From: Shimia sp. Alg240-R146
GTDB taxonomy: Bacteria; Pseudomonadota; Alphaproteobacteria; Rhodobacterales; Rhodobacteraceae
DNA: 64,000 nt
Reading direction: 5' to 3'
Assembly: GCF_947331465.1 (NCBI RefSeq)
Contig: NZ_CAMZOK010000002.1
Location: 186,001 to 250,000 of the forward strand
Shown here: positions 18,488 to 26,770 of the stretch, piece by piece
How the letters are laid out: the number at the start of each line of letters is the position of its first letter
How positions within the stretch are numbered: position 1 is the first letter of the stretch
Made by a program: the position numbers and the translations under genes
Notes under the pieces: generated by a model
Databases searched by the model: none
Told to the model about the DNA's origin: nothing
Seen by the model: the letters and a program-made list of their open reading frames with translations, nothing else

Positions 18488-20518
18488 TCAGGAAGCCACC
18501 ATTGTCAGCAGCTCATATTCGGCGACTTGCTCGTCGTTCTGATTGGTCAGGGTCACGTGCCAGCGGACTTCGCCATACTCCTCATTACGTTTGGTCTTTT
18601 TCTTGACTGTCAGGCGCACTTTGATGGCGTCACCGGCGGACACCGGTTTCATGAACCGCAGACCGTCAAGGCCGGTGTTTGCCAGCACGGGGCCCTCGTT
18701 GGGTTCGACAAACAGGCCCGCGGCGAAGGACAGTAGCAGATAGCCATGCGCCACACGGCCCGGGAAGAACGGGTTTCGCTTGGCGGCGGCGTCGTCCATG
18801 TGGGCATAGAAGGTATCGCCGGTGAAGGTGGCGAAGTGTTCAATGTCGTCCAGTGTCACCGTGCGCGGCGCGCTGTTGAGGGTTTCCCCAACCGCCAGTT
18901 CGCCAAATTTGCGGGTGAATGGATGCGCGCCCGCGGATGTTTCTGCGGCGCCGGCCACCCATTGGCCAGTCACGCCGGTAAGGATGTCGGGGCTGCCCTG
19001 AATTGCGGTGCGTTGCATGAAGTGTTTCACGGCGCGAATGCCGCCGAGCTCTTCACCGCCGCCTGCGCGACCCGGGCCACCGTGCACCATGTGCGGCAAC
19101 GGGGACCCGTGGCCGGTGCTCTCGCCCATGCTGTCGCGGTTGTTGAAGTAGAGACGACCGTGGAAGGCGCCTGCGCCAAGCGCGACGTCGCGGGCGACCT
19201 CGGTGTCATGGGTGATGACGGAGGCCACAAGCGAGCCTTGGCCGCGGTTTGCCAGCGCGATGGCGTGATCCAGATCGCGGTAGCCCATGATGGTTGAGAC
19301 AGGACCGAAGGCTTCGGTGTCATGCACGGCTGTGGCGGTGTCGGGCTGATCGCAGAAAAACAGCATCGGTGGGACGAAGGCGCCTTTGTCGGCGTCGGCA
19401 CCCTGCACGGCAAAATCGTCCGGATCGCCATAGACGCGGGTGGCCTCTGTGGCGAGATGCGCGGCTTTTTCCAGCACGTCGCGCTTTTGGCTCGCAGAAA
19501 CAAGCGCCCCCATGCGGGTGGTTTCAAGGCGGGGATCACCGATCACGGTTTTATCGAGTCGGGCTGAAAGTGCGTCAATCACCGCCTCGGTGACGTCTTC
19601 GGGCGTGATGATGCGGCGGATCGCGGTGCATTTTTGACCTGCTTTGGTGGTCATTTCGCGGCTGACTTCTTTGATGAAAAGATCAAATTCCGGCGTGCCA
19701 GGTAGAGCGTCGGGCCCAAGGATCGAGCAATTCAAGCTGTCAGCTTCGGCTGTGAAACGCACGGAATTTCCAAGGATCAGCGGGTTTGAGCGCAGTTTTA
19801 ACGCAGTGTCGGCGGAGCCTGTGAAGGCCACGGCATCCTGACAAGTGAGATGGTCGAGCATGTCGCCCAAACCGCCGGCGACAAGCTGTAGCGCGCCGTC
19901 GGGCAGGATATTGCTTTCCGCCATGATACGTACGGCGAGTTCGGTGACATAGCAGGAAGACGTGGCGGGTTTTACAATGGCCGGAACCCCCGCGAGCAGG
20001 GTGGGGGCGAGCTTTTCCAGCATGCCCCAAACCGGAAAGTTGAAGGCGTTGATGTGCACTGCGACGCCTTGCAACGGGGTGCAGATGTGTTGACCCAGAA
20101 AAGTGCCGTTGCGCGACAGCTGTTCGATCTCGCCATCTACATAGATCTGCGAATCCGGCATTTCTTTGCGGCCTTTGGAGGCAAAGACCATCATGGTGCC
20201 GATGCCGCCGTCGATGTCGATCAGGTGATCGGCCTGCGTGGCGCCGGTGTCAAAGGAGAGCTGATACATAGCGTCGCGGTGTTCGCGCAGATGCAGCGCC
20301 AAGGCTTTGAGCATGCGGGCGCGGTCGTGGAAGGTCATGCGACGCAATGCAGGGCCGCCCACGTCACGCGCATAGGCCAGCATTCCCTGCACATCCAGCG
20401 CGTCGTTGCCGGCAGTAGCGATCACGTCGCCGGTGATGGCCGACGCGATGTTGCGCGCGCCCGATCCGGGGGCAACCCACGCACCTTTGGCAAAACTGGA
20501 TACATTTTGAATGGTCAT
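18488..20518 (-). CDS. paaZ: PaaZ, bifunctional oxepin-CoA hydrolase / 3-oxo-5,6-dehydrosuberyl-CoA semialdehyde dehydrogenase
   Basis: 676 residues. Residues to about 520 are an aldehyde dehydrogenase with the catalytic Cys near 296 (KAGQKCTAIRR). The C-terminal 140 residues are a MaoC-like hydratase domain (TFYAHMDDAAAKRN, then PFFPGRVAHGY). In phenylacetate catabolism the hydratase part opens the oxepin-CoA ring and the dehydrogenase part oxidises the resulting aldehyde. Divergent from paaI-paaK-tetR with a TetR-type palindrome between them. A GGGGAGAG element precedes the start. Confidence 0.95.
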   Translation of the reverse strand: MTIQNVSSFAKGAWVAPGSGARNIASAITGDVIATAGNDALDVQGMLAYARDVGGPALRRMTFHDRARMLKALALHLREHRDAMYQLSFDTGATQADHLIDIDGGIGTMMVFASKGRKEMPDSQIYVDGEIEQLSRNGTFLGQHICTPLQGVAVHINAFNFPVWGMLEKLAPTLLAGVPAIVKPATSSCYVTELAVRIMAESNILPDGALQLVAGGLGDMLDHLTCQDAVAFTGSADTALKLRSNPLILGNSVRFTAEADSLNCSILGPDALPGTPEFDLFIKEVSREMTTKAGQKCTAIRRIITPEDVTEAVIDALSARLDKTVIGDPRLETTRMGALVSASQKRDVLEKAAHLATEATRVYGDPDDFAVQGADADKGAFVPPMLFFCDQPDTATAVHDTEAFGPVSTIMGYRDLDHAIALANRGQGSLVASVITHDTEVARDVALGAGAFHGRLYFNNRDSMGESTGHGSPLPHMVHGGPGRAGGGEELGGIRAVKHFMQRTAIQGSPDILTGVTGQWVAGAAETSAGAHPFTRKFGELAVGETLNSAPRTVTLDDIEHFATFTGDTFYAHMDDAAAKRNPFFPGRVAHGYLLLSFAAGLFVEPNEGPVLANTGLDGLRFMKPVSAGDAIKVRLTVKKKTKRNEEYGEVRWHVTLTNQNDEQVAEYELLTMVAS

Positions 20519-20560
20519 AACGTGCTCTCCCCTTGACGCTGCGCCGTGTTCCGCCTTTTA

Positions 20561-20580
20561 TTGACCAACCGTTCGGTCAA
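20561..20580. promoter_or_regulatory. TetR-type operator candidate between paaZ and paaI
   Basis: TTGACCAACCGTTCGGTCAA is an inverted repeat with 8 of 10 pairs matching. It contains the ACCnACCGnnCGGT-like core typical of TetR regulators of CoA-ester catabolism. It lies between the divergent paaZ and paaI genes, and a TetR gene is at the end of the paaI-paaK operon, so autoregulated control of both directions is likely. Confidence 0.6.
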
Positions 20581-20615
20581 TGCAAGCGGCGGTGCGCGAT
20601 GTTGGGGAGGATATC

Positions 20616-21050
20616 ATGGCAAATTTGACAGGACAGGCGCGGGCGGAGGCCTCAGCGCAAGCGATGTGGGAGAGTGACCGCGCAAGTCAGTATCTGGGCA
20701 TGCAGATTGTCGAGGTGGGCGAGGGGCAAGCGACCTTGCAGATGACGGTGCGGCCGGAGTTTTGTAACGGACACGGCATATGTCATGGCGGTCTGACGTT
20801 TACTCTGGCGGACAGCGCCTTTGCCTTTGCGTGCAACAGCCGCAATCAGGCGACTGTGGCGCAGCACAATCAGGTCAGCTATCTCGCGCCGGGGCGCGAG
20901 GGAGACGTGTTGACGGCAACGGCGCGCGAAGTTTCGCTGAGCGGGCGCAGCGGGCTTTATGATGTGACCGTGACCAATCAAGACGCCGTGGTGATTGCAG
21001 AATTCCGTGGCGCCTCCCGCGCGATCCGTGGACAGTTGTTTGAAGAATAA
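20616..21050 (+). CDS. paaI: PaaI hotdog-fold phenylacetyl-CoA-type thioesterase
   Basis: 144 residues with the hotdog signature CNGHGICHGGLTFTLADSAFAFACNS; the Asp in LADSAF is the expected catalytic residue. PaaI releases CoA from stalled ring-hydroxylated phenylacetyl-CoA intermediates and so prevents CoA depletion. ATG 20616 has GGGGAGG just before it and is preferred to an in-frame ATG at 20580, which lies at the end of the operator palindrome. First gene of paaI-paaK-tetR. Confidence 0.92.
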   Translation: MANLTGQARAEASAQAMWESDRASQYLGMQIVEVGEGQATLQMTVRPEFCNGHGICHGGLTFTLADSAFAFACNSRNQATVAQHNQVSYLAPGREGDVLTATAREVSLSGRSGLYDVTVTNQDAVVIAEFRGASRAIRGQLFEE

Positions 21051-21077
21051 GACGCATTCGTGCGGAGGAGAACGATC

Positions 21078-22388
21078 ATGAAAGACCTGTCACCACGGCC
21101 CGAAGAGCTGGACCCGATTGAGATTGCATCTGTGGATGAAATCCGTGGGCTGCAACTGGAGCGGCTGAAGTGGTCGCTGCACCATGCCTATGACAATGTG
21201 CCAATGTACAAATCGCGTTTTGACGAGGCCGGTGTGCATCCAGATGATCTTACGTCTCTGAGTGATCTGGCGAAATTCCCGTTCACCTACAAAGAGGATC
21301 TGCGCGCGAATTACCCCTTTGGCCTGTTGGCTGTGCCGCGCGAGCAGATCATGCGACTGCATGCGTCATCCGGAACCACGGGCAAGCCGACCGTGGTGGG
21401 TTATACCGCAAAAGACATCGACAATTGGGCGGACCTGATGGCGCGCAGCCTGCGGGCATCGGGGCTTCGGGCGGGTGACATGGTGCACAACGCTTATGGC
21501 TATGGGCTGTTCACCGGCGGTCTGGGCGCGCATTATGGCATTGAGCGGCTGGGCGCGACGGTGGTGCCGATGTCGGGCGGGCAGACCGACAAACAGGTCG
21601 GGCTGATCACCGATTTCCAGCCTGACGGAATTATGGTCACGCCGTCTTATATGCTCAACATCCTTGAGGCGTTCCGCAAGGCGGGGCTGGACCCGCGGGA
21701 AAGCTCGCTGAAGGTTGGCGTTTTTGGTGCTGAGCCGTGGACGGACAGCATGCGCAAGGAAGTCGAGGACGCCTTTGATATGCATGCGGTGGATATTTAC
21801 GGGCTGAGCGAGATCATGGGGCCTGGGGTTGCCAATGAATGTGTGGAAACCAAAGACGGGCCGGTGATCTGGGAGGATCATTTCTATCCCGAGATTATTG
21901 ATCCGGTGACGGGTGAAGTTGTGGAGGACGGGCAGGAGGGTGAACTGGTGTTTACCACGCTGACCAAAGAAGGTCTGCCGATGATCCGCTATCGCACCCG
22001 TGATCTGACCCGTCTTATGCCCGGTACAGCGCGATCGATGCGGCGAATGGCCAAGATCACCGGTCGCAGCGACGACATGATTATCTTGCGCGGCGTGAAC
22101 GTGTTTCCGAGTCAGATTGAGGAGCAGGTCCTCGCGACGGGGGGACTCGCGCCCTACTATCAGATCGAACTCTTTAAGTCGGGTCACATGGATGCAATGC
22201 GCGTCAAGGTTGAAGCGACGCCGGATGCTGCCGATAATTTGTCAAAAAATGCCTCTGCGCGCATGTTGACCAAGAGAATTAAAGATATCGTAGGAGTTTC
22301 CACCGAAATCATCGTAGGAGACTCAGGCGATGTCGAACGCAGCCAAGGCAAGGCGCGTCGAGTCGTCGACAACCGAGACAAGGAGTGA
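21078..22388 (+). CDS. paaK: Phenylacetate-CoA ligase
   Basis: 436 residues of the adenylate-forming family. Visible motifs are HASSGTTGKP (ATP-binding P-loop), YGLSEIMGPG (adenine/aromatic pocket), TKEGLPMIRYRTRDL, and ITGRSDDMIILRGVNVFP in the C-terminal lid. It activates phenylacetate with ATP and CoA, the first committed step of the paa pathway. GGAGGAG lies 6 bases before ATG 21078. Same operon as paaI and the TetR gene, which starts 4 bp after its stop. Confidence 0.95.
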   Translation: MKDLSPRPEELDPIEIASVDEIRGLQLERLKWSLHHAYDNVPMYKSRFDEAGVHPDDLTSLSDLAKFPFTYKEDLRANYPFGLLAVPREQIMRLHASSGTTGKPTVVGYTAKDIDNWADLMARSLRASGLRAGDMVHNAYGYGLFTGGLGAHYGIERLGATVVPMSGGQTDKQVGLITDFQPDGIMVTPSYMLNILEAFRKAGLDPRESSLKVGVFGAEPWTDSMRKEVEDAFDMHAVDIYGLSEIMGPGVANECVETKDGPVIWEDHFYPEIIDPVTGEVVEDGQEGELVFTTLTKEGLPMIRYRTRDLTRLMPGTARSMRRMAKITGRSDDMIILRGVNVFPSQIEEQVLATGGLAPYYQIELFKSGHMDAMRVKVEATPDAADNLSKNASARMLTKRIKDIVGVSTEIIVGDSGDVERSQGKARRVVDNRDKE

Positions 22389-22391
22389 GTT

Positions 22392-22988
22392 GTGGCGCGA
22401 ACTATTGCAAAAGACCACGATCAGAAACGTAGCCATATCCTAGACACGGCGGCAAAGAAGTTTGCCACCGAAGGGTATGATCGTGTGTCGATGACCAAGT
22501 TGGCCGCAGCCTGTGGGGTCTCCAAGGCCACGATTTATCACTATTACACGAGCAAAGAGGCCATCCTGTTTGACGCGTTGGACACCTATCTGCACGACTT
22601 GCGTGATCGGGTCTGTGCGTTGGATGTGGAGTCCGAGGCTCCGGAAGAAGCACTGTATCATGTGGTGCGTGAAATCCTGATGGCCTATGAAGGTTCGGAT
22701 GAAATCCATCGCGTGCAAACCACCAATTTGAGCAACTTGAGCGGGGATCAGCAAGCCATTCTTCGGGTCTACCAGCGTGACCTGGTTGAGTTTCTCAGCA
22801 AGGTTGTGGAGCGCAATGCACAGGGTGTGTTTGCGGGCGATAAGGAAAAACTGCGCGGCATCACTATGTCGATCTTTGGCATGTTGAACACATATTACAT
22901 GTGGGAACACGCTGCGACGCGGACGGACCGAGAAACCTATGCGTTGTTGGTCACCGACATTCTGTTGCGTGGCGTGCGCGGACTTTAA
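22392..22988 (+). CDS. TetR-family regulator of the paa genes (PaaR-like)
   Basis: 198 residues. N-terminal helix-turn-helix: ILDTAAKKFATEGYDRVSMTKLAAACGVSKATIYHYYTSKEA; the remainder is a helical ligand domain. Location as the last gene of paaI-paaK-tetR, together with the palindrome between paaZ and paaI, makes it the likely repressor of phenylacetate catabolism, with phenylacetyl-CoA as probable effector by analogy with other PaaR proteins. Start is GTG 22392, with AGGAG at 22381-22385 (inside paaK). A good terminator follows. Confidence 0.85.
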   Translation: MARTIAKDHDQKRSHILDTAAKKFATEGYDRVSMTKLAAACGVSKATIYHYYTSKEAILFDALDTYLHDLRDRVCALDVESEAPEEALYHVVREILMAYEGSDEIHRVQTTNLSNLSGDQQAILRVYQRDLVEFLSKVVERNAQGVFAGDKEKLRGITMSIFGMLNTYYMWEHAATRTDRETYALLVTDILLRGVRGL

Positions 22989-23013
22989 AGCCAGCAATCT
23001 GAAGTGCTATGTC

Positions 23014-23463
23014 TTAGGCCGGAGGGGTTACTTCGGCCTTTTTTGCGCGCGCATGCGGCGGCGGGAATGTGATGTCATAGGTCCAGTTAAAGGCGTAGGC
23101 ATAGGTCACGAAGAACAGCGACAGGCCAACATCGAGCACAAAGGCGGGCCAGAAGGCGAGGTCAAGCCACCACATCGCCAGAATCGTGCCAACGATCAGC
23201 AAGCCGGATTCAAACAGCACCGCGTGTATGGCGCGGATCATCGGGCCGCGCGGGGCAAAATTGCGGTATTTGCGATCCCAGAGATCAAACAGCCAATTGT
23301 AGATCAGGTTCCAAAGCATCGCCAAAAGGCTCATCATCAGGCCAAAGGCGCCAAACATATGGACGTCGAATTCGGAAAACAGTGCCGCGCCTGTCACCAG
23401 AAGCGCAAGCGCGATGCCTTCAAACAGGATCATATGTCGGATGCGGTCGGCAAGTGTGCGCAT
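23014..23463 (-). CDS. PACE-family (proteobacterial antimicrobial compound) efflux transporter
   Basis: 149 residues with four hydrophobic segments arranged as two repeats of two (about residues 12-32, 40-60, 78-98, 105-125), typical of the bacterial transmembrane pair domain. Motifs: RIRHMILFEGIAL, MLWNLIYNWLFD and RAIHAVLFESGLLI, each carrying a repeat-conserved Glu or Asn. PACE proteins such as AceI export chlorhexidine and short-chain diamines. Its 3' end contains the convergent terminator of tetR. Confidence 0.87.
   Translation of the reverse strand: MRTLADRIRHMILFEGIALALLVTGAALFSEFDVHMFGAFGLMMSLLAMLWNLIYNWLFDLWDRKYRNFAPRGPMIRAIHAVLFESGLLIVGTILAMWWLDLAFWPAFVLDVGLSLFFVTYAYAFNWTYDITFPPPHARAKKAEVTPPA
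23016..23044 (+). terminator. Rho-independent terminator of the paaI-paaK-tetR operon
   Basis: AGGCCGGAG and CTTCGGCCT form a 9-bp stem (one G-U pair) around GGGTTA, followed by five T. It is 27 bp downstream of the TetR stop and lies entirely inside the 3' coding end of the convergent PACE gene, whose last residues are KKAEVTPPA. Confidence 0.75.
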
Positions 23464-23654
23464 GGTCAGGCGGCCTTGGGCGTGAGGGGCATTACCCCCG
23501 TTTAGTCGCGTTTGTAGGGGAGAATGGCAAGCCGGATATCGAGGCTATGGCAGTCTGTGCGTGATCCATGTGGCCAATTCGGTCTGAAAAAAGGCTTTGA
23601 CGCATCATTGTTCGCGGCTAATTTGTCCGGATTTGAAAAAGCAATTGGTGAAAA

Positions 23655-24047
23655 ATGTTTCATAGATCTGTTTTAGGAATGGCGGCAGCTGCTGCTTTGA
23701 GTCTGATGCCTGTGGCAGCAAAAGCTGACCCGTCTTTTGGCTTTGGGATAAGTTTTATTATTGGCGGAGACGTGTCCATCGGCGTTCGGGTGTTTTCTGA
23801 TGACGAGGCAGAACGCGGCGCGTTGGCGCTGGGCCTGGACTACAAGCTGCGCGGCAAGGCATGGCGGCCCAACATCGGCGCCGCTTATCTGGACGAGGAT
23901 TTCTACGTTGATCTCAGCCTTGGTCTTGATCTTTCTACCAACGAGCTGGACTACGGAATCGGGCTGGGGCTGACCAGCAATGTGGACGCACCCGCCGGAG
24001 CCACGGGGCCGGGACCGGGACCGGGGCCGACCGATCCCTCTATCTAA
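23655..24047 (+). CDS. Small secreted or outer-surface protein of unknown function
   Basis: 130 residues. A Sec signal peptide is evident (RSVLGMAAAAALSLMPVAAKA, cleavage near residue 24). The mature part alternates short Gly-rich strands (SFGFGISFIIGGDVSIGV, LSLGLDLSTNELDYG), suggesting a small beta-barrel or beta-sheet protein, and ends in a GPGPGPGPTDPSI tail. I do not recognise a family. It is monocistronic: the PACE gene diverges upstream and paaE converges downstream. Confidence 0.6.
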   Translation: MFHRSVLGMAAAAALSLMPVAAKADPSFGFGISFIIGGDVSIGVRVFSDDEAERGALALGLDYKLRGKAWRPNIGAAYLDEDFYVDLSLGLDLSTNELDYGIGLGLTSNVDAPAGATGPGPGPGPTDPSI

Positions 24048-24077
24048 GGCCCATAGCGCGGCTGAGGTCTTGAGGGC

Positions 24078-25148
24078 TTACTGATCGTAGTCGACCACAA
24101 CCTTGTCCGTCAGCGGGTATGACTGGCACGACAGGATGAAGCCTTTTTCGACCTCATAGTCTTCCAGCGCATGGTTGGCGGCCATTTCGACTTCGCCCTC
24201 TATCAGGCGGCATTTGCAGGTCGAACAGACGCCCGCCTTGCAGGCATAAGGCGCGTCCATGGTGTTGGCGCGGGCCGCGTCCAGCACCGATGTGTCGCGA
24301 TCCATCTCGATGGTTTGCGTGGCGCCGTCCAGCGTGATCCGGGCGGTGACGGCCTTGGTTGAAGCACTGGCGCTGCTGGCTTTGCGTTTGGCGCGCCCCG
24401 GCTGGCCAGAGGCGAAGAGTTCGAATTTGATTTGATCCTCCGCAAGGCCGTGGTCCTTGAGCGCCTTGGCGATGCCCAGCATCATCGGTTCCGGGCCGCA
24501 GATGAACGCTGTGTCGACCGAGGCGATGTCGATCCAGCCGGTCTGAAACAGCTGTGCGCATTTTTCTTCGGTTACCATGCCGGTGAACAGGTCGATTTCC
24601 TGCGCGTCGGTTTCCAGCACGTGGATCACGTTGAAGCGGCCCATGTAGGTGTTTTTCAGGTCGTCGAGTTCTTCGCGGAACATGATCGTGGAAACGCCCT
24701 TGTTGGCGTAGATCAGGGTGAAGCTCGACTGCGGCTCACGCGCGAGCGTGGTTTTGATCAGCGACAGAACTGGCGTGATGCCGGAGCCACCGGCAAAGCC
24801 GAGGTAGGTCTTGTCCGCATCGGCGTTTAGCTCGGTGAAAAAGCCGCCCATCGGGGGCATGGCTTGCACGGTATCGCCCACCGCAAGCTCGGTGTTGGCC
24901 CAGGTCGAAAACGCACCGCCGTCGACGCGTTTGATGCCGACCTGAAGAATGCCGTCGTCCTTGCCCGCGCAGATCGAATATGAGCGGCGCAGTTCCTCGC
25001 CGTCAAAATCGCGCTTGAACGTCAGATATTGGCCTTGGGTGAAGTCAAATTCCTTGGCCGCGCCGTTGACGGGGGCCAATGTCACCACCACGGCGTCGCG
25101 GATTGTCTTGTGGATGTTGGTAACTTCTAGGTCGTGAAAGCGCGCCAT
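24078..25148 (-). CDS. paaE: PaaE, phenylacetyl-CoA epoxidase reductase subunit
   Basis: 356 residues: an FAD/NAD ferredoxin reductase unit (RRSYSICAG for FAD, GGSGITPVLSLIK for NAD(P)) followed by a C-terminal 2Fe-2S domain with CKAGVCSTCKCRLIEG. It delivers electrons from NADPH to the diiron PaaAC oxygenase. ATG 25148 follows AGGAGACCCCAC; this leader is identical to that of paaB. Last gene of the operon. Confidence 0.94.
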   Translation of the reverse strand: MARFHDLEVTNIHKTIRDAVVVTLAPVNGAAKEFDFTQGQYLTFKRDFDGEELRRSYSICAGKDDGILQVGIKRVDGGAFSTWANTELAVGDTVQAMPPMGGFFTELNADADKTYLGFAGGSGITPVLSLIKTTLAREPQSSFTLIYANKGVSTIMFREELDDLKNTYMGRFNVIHVLETDAQEIDLFTGMVTEEKCAQLFQTGWIDIASVDTAFICGPEPMMLGIAKALKDHGLAEDQIKFELFASGQPGRAKRKASSASASTKAVTARITLDGATQTIEMDRDTSVLDAARANTMDAPYACKAGVCSTCKCRLIEGEVEMAANHALEDYEVEKGFILSCQSYPLTDKVVVDYDQ

Positions 25149-25159
25149 GTGGGGTCTCC

Positions 25160-25744
25160 TCAGATGCACTTGAAATAATCAAAGGGTTCAAGGCAGGCGG
25201 TGCAGCGCCATTGGGCCTTGCAGGGGGTGGAGCCGAATTGGCTCATCTTCTCAACGGCTTGACTGCCGCAGTGTGGGCATTTGTCCGGCCCGCCAGCCGG
25301 TTGAGGCGGGGCGATGCCGTAGGCTTCCAGCTTGTCGCGTCCGCTTTGGGTCATCCAGTCGGTGGTCCATGCGGGGCTGAGTTGGCGGCGCAGTTCGAGG
25401 TTTTCGACGCCGTGGCCGCGCAGGGCGGTTTCGATGTCCAGATTGATAATGCTGGTCGCGGGGCAGCCGGAATAGGTCGGGGTGACAGTTACGATCAGCG
25501 TGTCGCCCTCGTAAACCACGTCGCGGATGATGCCGAGGTCAGTCAGCGAAATGACGGGGATCTCGGGATCAGGCACGGCGTTGAGCCATGTCCAGACGGT
25601 GTCTGTTGAGGGGCGAAACGTTTCGCCTGGCGGCACGCCGGGCAGCCCCCGACCTCCCCCACGGGAGGGGGCTTCACCCCCACCCTCGGTCGGGCGCTGC
25701 GCATCGTTTACCACGACGCCCCCGGATAAGCGCGTTGCAGCCAT
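25160..25744 (-). CDS. paaD: PaaD, maturation factor for the phenylacetyl-CoA epoxidase complex (unusual N-terminus)
   Basis: The conserved part begins near residue 45 (TVWTWLNAVPDPEIPVISLTDLG), followed by VTPTYSGCPATSIIN (DUF59/MIP18-type Cys) and a C-terminal zinc-like CPHCGS...CTACLEPFDYFKC. PaaD is linked to Fe-S or diiron assembly of PaaABCE. The first 45 residues, including EAPSRGGGRGLPG, are encoded by a GC-palindromic element and are not part of the usual family. The true start is uncertain: ATG 25744 overlaps paaC by 37 bp and lacks a ribosome site; GTG 25636 is an alternative. Confidence 0.85.
   Translation of the reverse strand: MAATRLSGGVVVNDAQRPTEGGGEAPSRGGGRGLPGVPPGETFRPSTDTVWTWLNAVPDPEIPVISLTDLGIIRDVVYEGDTLIVTVTPTYSGCPATSIINLDIETALRGHGVENLELRRQLSPAWTTDWMTQSGRDKLEAYGIAPPQPAGGPDKCPHCGSQAVEKMSQFGSTPCKAQWRCTACLEPFDYFKCI
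25641..25686. repeat. GC-rich palindromic element inside the 5' end of paaD
   Basis: CCTCCC CCAC GGGAGG is a perfect 6-bp stem with a 4-base loop (25653-25668), flanked by outer GCCCC/GGGGC-type complementary blocks and by CTTCACCCCCACCC. The layout resembles repetitive extragenic palindromes. Only one copy was noticed in this window, so that it is dispersed in the genome is an inference. Confidence 0.5.
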
Positions 25745-26475
25745 TGCATCTGGGTCAGCAGGTGCCCGAGGTGTTCGGTATGGGTTGCACCATTGCGCCC
25801 GCCTTTGTGCGCGAAATCGCTTTGTGGGATCGTCAATGTGGCCTCGGCCATGACCTTGCCCACCAAGGCGTCATATTCTGCGCGCAGGCTGGCCGGGTCG
25901 GGTGCGATACCGGCGGCGGCCATGGCTGCGTCCACCTCATCAGAGGCAAACATCTCGCCCACATAAGGCCAAAGCCGATCAAGCGCGGCCTGCATGCGGG
26001 TGTGGCTTTCCTCGGTGCCGTCGCCAAGGCCAACCACGGTGTCGGCTGAGCGCTCAACATGATAGGCGCATTCCTTGCTGGCCTTCTCGGCAATTTCGGA
26101 CACGCGGGGATCGCTGGATTTCATCAGGCGTGGCAGCAGGATCGACTGATAGGCGTCAAACAGGAACTGGCGCATCAGGGTTTGGCCAAAATCACCGTTG
26201 GGCAATTCCACCAGCAGGATGTTGCGGAAATCCCAGACGTCGCGCAGAAAGGCCACGTCGTCAGCGGTTTTGTCGCCGTCCATGACCTCGGCGGCATAGC
26301 CCAGCCAGAACTGCGTCTGACCAATCAGATCAAGCGCGGTGTTGGCCAGCGCGATGTCTTCTTCCAGAACCGGCGCGTGGCCGCACCATTCGCTGACGCG
26401 GTGGCCCAGGATCAGGCTGTTGTCGCCCATGCGCAGCAGGAACTGCGCGAGCATGTCCTTGTCTGAGGCGGCCAT
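25708..26475 (-). CDS. paaC: PaaC, structural subunit of phenylacetyl-CoA 1,2-epoxidase
   Basis: 255 residues. Family segments: RMGDNSLILGHRVSEWCGHAP, ANTALDLIGQTQFWLGYA, and LVELPNGDFGQTLMRQFLFDAYQ. PaaC has the ferritin-like fold of PaaA but no active diiron centre and forms the AC heterodimer core. ATG 26475 overlaps the paaB stop (TGATG), so the two are translationally coupled. Confidence 0.95.
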   Translation of the reverse strand: MAASDKDMLAQFLLRMGDNSLILGHRVSEWCGHAPVLEEDIALANTALDLIGQTQFWLGYAAEVMDGDKTADDVAFLRDVWDFRNILLVELPNGDFGQTLMRQFLFDAYQSILLPRLMKSSDPRVSEIAEKASKECAYHVERSADTVVGLGDGTEESHTRMQAALDRLWPYVGEMFASDEVDAAMAAAGIAPDPASLRAEYDALVGKVMAEATLTIPQSDFAHKGGRNGATHTEHLGHLLTQMQWLQRAYPGASW

Positions 26476-26759
26476 CACATATGTCCAATTTCGTCAGGGA
26501 TGTCGAAGAACGTCGGGTGGCGGTAAATCTTGCTCTCAGACGGCTCATAGAGCGGGCCTTTTTCCGACGGGGAAGAGGCTGCGATGTTGTTGGCTTCGAC
26601 CACCCAGATCGACACGCCTTCGTTGCGACGTGTGTAGACATCGCGGGCGTTCTTGATCGCCATTTCCGCGTCCGGCGCGTGCAGGGAGCCGACGTGACGA
26701 TGGCTCAGGCCGTGTTGGCCGCGAATGAAGATTTCCCAGAGGGGCCATTCTTTAGACAT
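26475..26759 (-). CDS. paaB: PaaB, small subunit of phenylacetyl-CoA 1,2-epoxidase
   Basis: 94 residues, the normal PaaB size. It starts MSKEWPLWEIFIRGQHG and has HVGSLHAPDAEMAIKNARDVYTRR, the family core. PaaB bridges two PaaAC heterodimers in the oxygenase complex. The leader AGGAGACCCCAC before the ATG is the same as that of paaE. In this operon paaB does not directly follow paaA but a DUF1877 gene. Confidence 0.95.
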   Translation of the reverse strand: MSKEWPLWEIFIRGQHGLSHRHVGSLHAPDAEMAIKNARDVYTRRNEGVSIWVVEANNIAASSPSEKGPLYEPSESKIYRHPTFFDIPDEIGHM

Positions 26760-26770
26760 GTGGGGTCTCC

